The notes under the pieces: model-generated
Database searches by the model: none
What the model was told of the DNA's origin: nothing
What the model saw: the letters and a program-made list of their open reading frames with translations, nothing else
Made by a program: the position numbers and the translations under genes
Source of the DNA: Closterium sp. Naga37s-1
Lineage: Eukaryota; Streptophyta; Zygnematophyceae; Desmidiales; Closteriaceae
Direction: 5' to 3'
NCBI GenBank assembly: GCA_947471745.1
Contig: CANJKZ010000068.1
Coordinates: forward strand, 834,501-898,500
DNA length: 64,000 nucleotides
Shown here: positions 63,395 to 64,000 of the stretch, one piece after another
How positions within the stretch are numbered: position 1 is the stretch's first letter
Layout of the letters: each line of letters starts with the position of its first letter

Positions 63395-64000
63395 AAGGAA
63401 ATGCTGCCATGAGCAACAAAATGTCTGCGCTGGGATTCGAACTCGTGACCTTCAAATCTGTCCTGAAAGTGTCTCAGGACAGATTCAGGACAGTTTCTGC
63501 TAAGGCGTTGGTTATGGTGCACACGAGTTTCGAACTGGAGACCTTTTGATTCAAGTGTCCCGGAAGTTTCTTGTCAGGACAGATTGGGGATAGTTTGGGG
63601 ACAGATTGGGGACAGTTTGGCGAAATCGATCTCGGGTCGCGTTGGGTTTGAAACTCGGCAGCGAAGTGTCGAAGTCAACGGTATACGCACGGGAGTTACA
63701 GTCGGTGGTCGACGGAATTCTTGTCGCGGAAATTCTCGTCTACGGAATTCCAGTCAATGGAATTCGCTCGGCGAAATTCAAGGCTCCGAATTTCGCGTCG
63801 ACGAAATTCAACGTGCGACCCGGGTCGACACTTTCTTGTGTGCTTTTATTTTGTATTGCGTCCTAGTATAAAACAAGAGAGCACAAACCAGAAATCAACC
63901 AAGTCATTATCACTGCTATGTTTGTGTGTAACTCTGGCTATAGTGGACCGTTTCCTGCAATCTTTGGTGCGTTGGAATCGTGCTTCTGAGCTCTATCAAG
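63389..64000 (+). repeat. E LTR 4, cut by window end
   Basis: First 612 of 636 bp; the array or element D continues beyond. Confidence 0.93.

Larger units (their letters stand above)
38963..64000 (+). mobile_element. Tandem array of element E (Ty1/copia) sharing LTRs
   Basis: LTRs at 38963, 52145, 57767 and 63389 alternate with internal regions in LTR-internal-LTR-internal-LTR order. The last three LTR starts are exactly 5622 bp apart (636-bp LTR plus 4986 bp). The first unit is interrupted by element F and a rearrangement. No host DNA separates units. The array continues past the window end and sits inside element D. Confidence 0.93.

Overview
The window is eukaryotic nuclear DNA dominated by nested Ty1/copia LTR retrotransposons. 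GT-AG introns, TBL/PC-esterase-like and GT61-like wall-polysaccharide genes, copia elements primed by initiator tRNA-Met and very GC-rich, low-complexity coding DNA suggest a streptophyte, perhaps a charophyte alga of the Closterium type. That assignment is inference and I cannot confirm it. Nothing prokaryotic was seen.

Layout. (1) 1-2711: 3' end of a copia element (A1, +) with a deleted LTR. (2) 3458-5587: an intact TBL-like gene for a Golgi-type membrane protein. (3) 6614-8607: a two-exon pogo/Tigger-like DDE transposase. (4) 8608-10316: noncoding DNA with fold-back hairpins. (5) 10322-17311: element B (-), complete at its ends (TSD TACTC) but frameshifted and lacking the Gag N-terminus. 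(6) 17851-25477: element A (+), full length, with identical 136-bp LTRs, TSD TTGTT and one 1973-residue open frame. (7) About 25800-29461, resuming at 35653-35746: a broken host gene whose spliced frame joins a GT61-like segment to a TBL-like domain; one intron holds a 301-bp MITE. (8) 29462-35647: element C (-, TSD CACTG), inserted in the host gene at a conserved His-Trp site. (9) 35747-38962: element D (-), a relative of A and B, also inserted in this gene and cut by the next array. (10) 38963-64000: a tandem array of element E (+) sharing LTRs, with an exact 5622-bp period. One unit is split by element F (-, 44022-50561), which has an intact 1537-residue polyprotein.

How the parts relate. 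A, A1, B and D form one lineage: very short LTRs (126-136 bp) with a conserved core, a nearly invariant 3' noncoding block, and polyproteins with Gly/Pro-rich linkers. C, E and F are separate copia lineages with longer LTRs (453, 636 and 824 bp). The order of events read from the nesting is: host gene, then C and D, then E in D, then F in E, followed by a rearrangement that duplicated about 1 kb of E on both sides of F. All visible E copies carry the same four in-frame stops and one frame change, so the array probably grew by recombination, not by each copy's own enzymes. The two TBL-like genes suggest that the non-transposon content of this locus concerns cell-wall polysaccharide modification.
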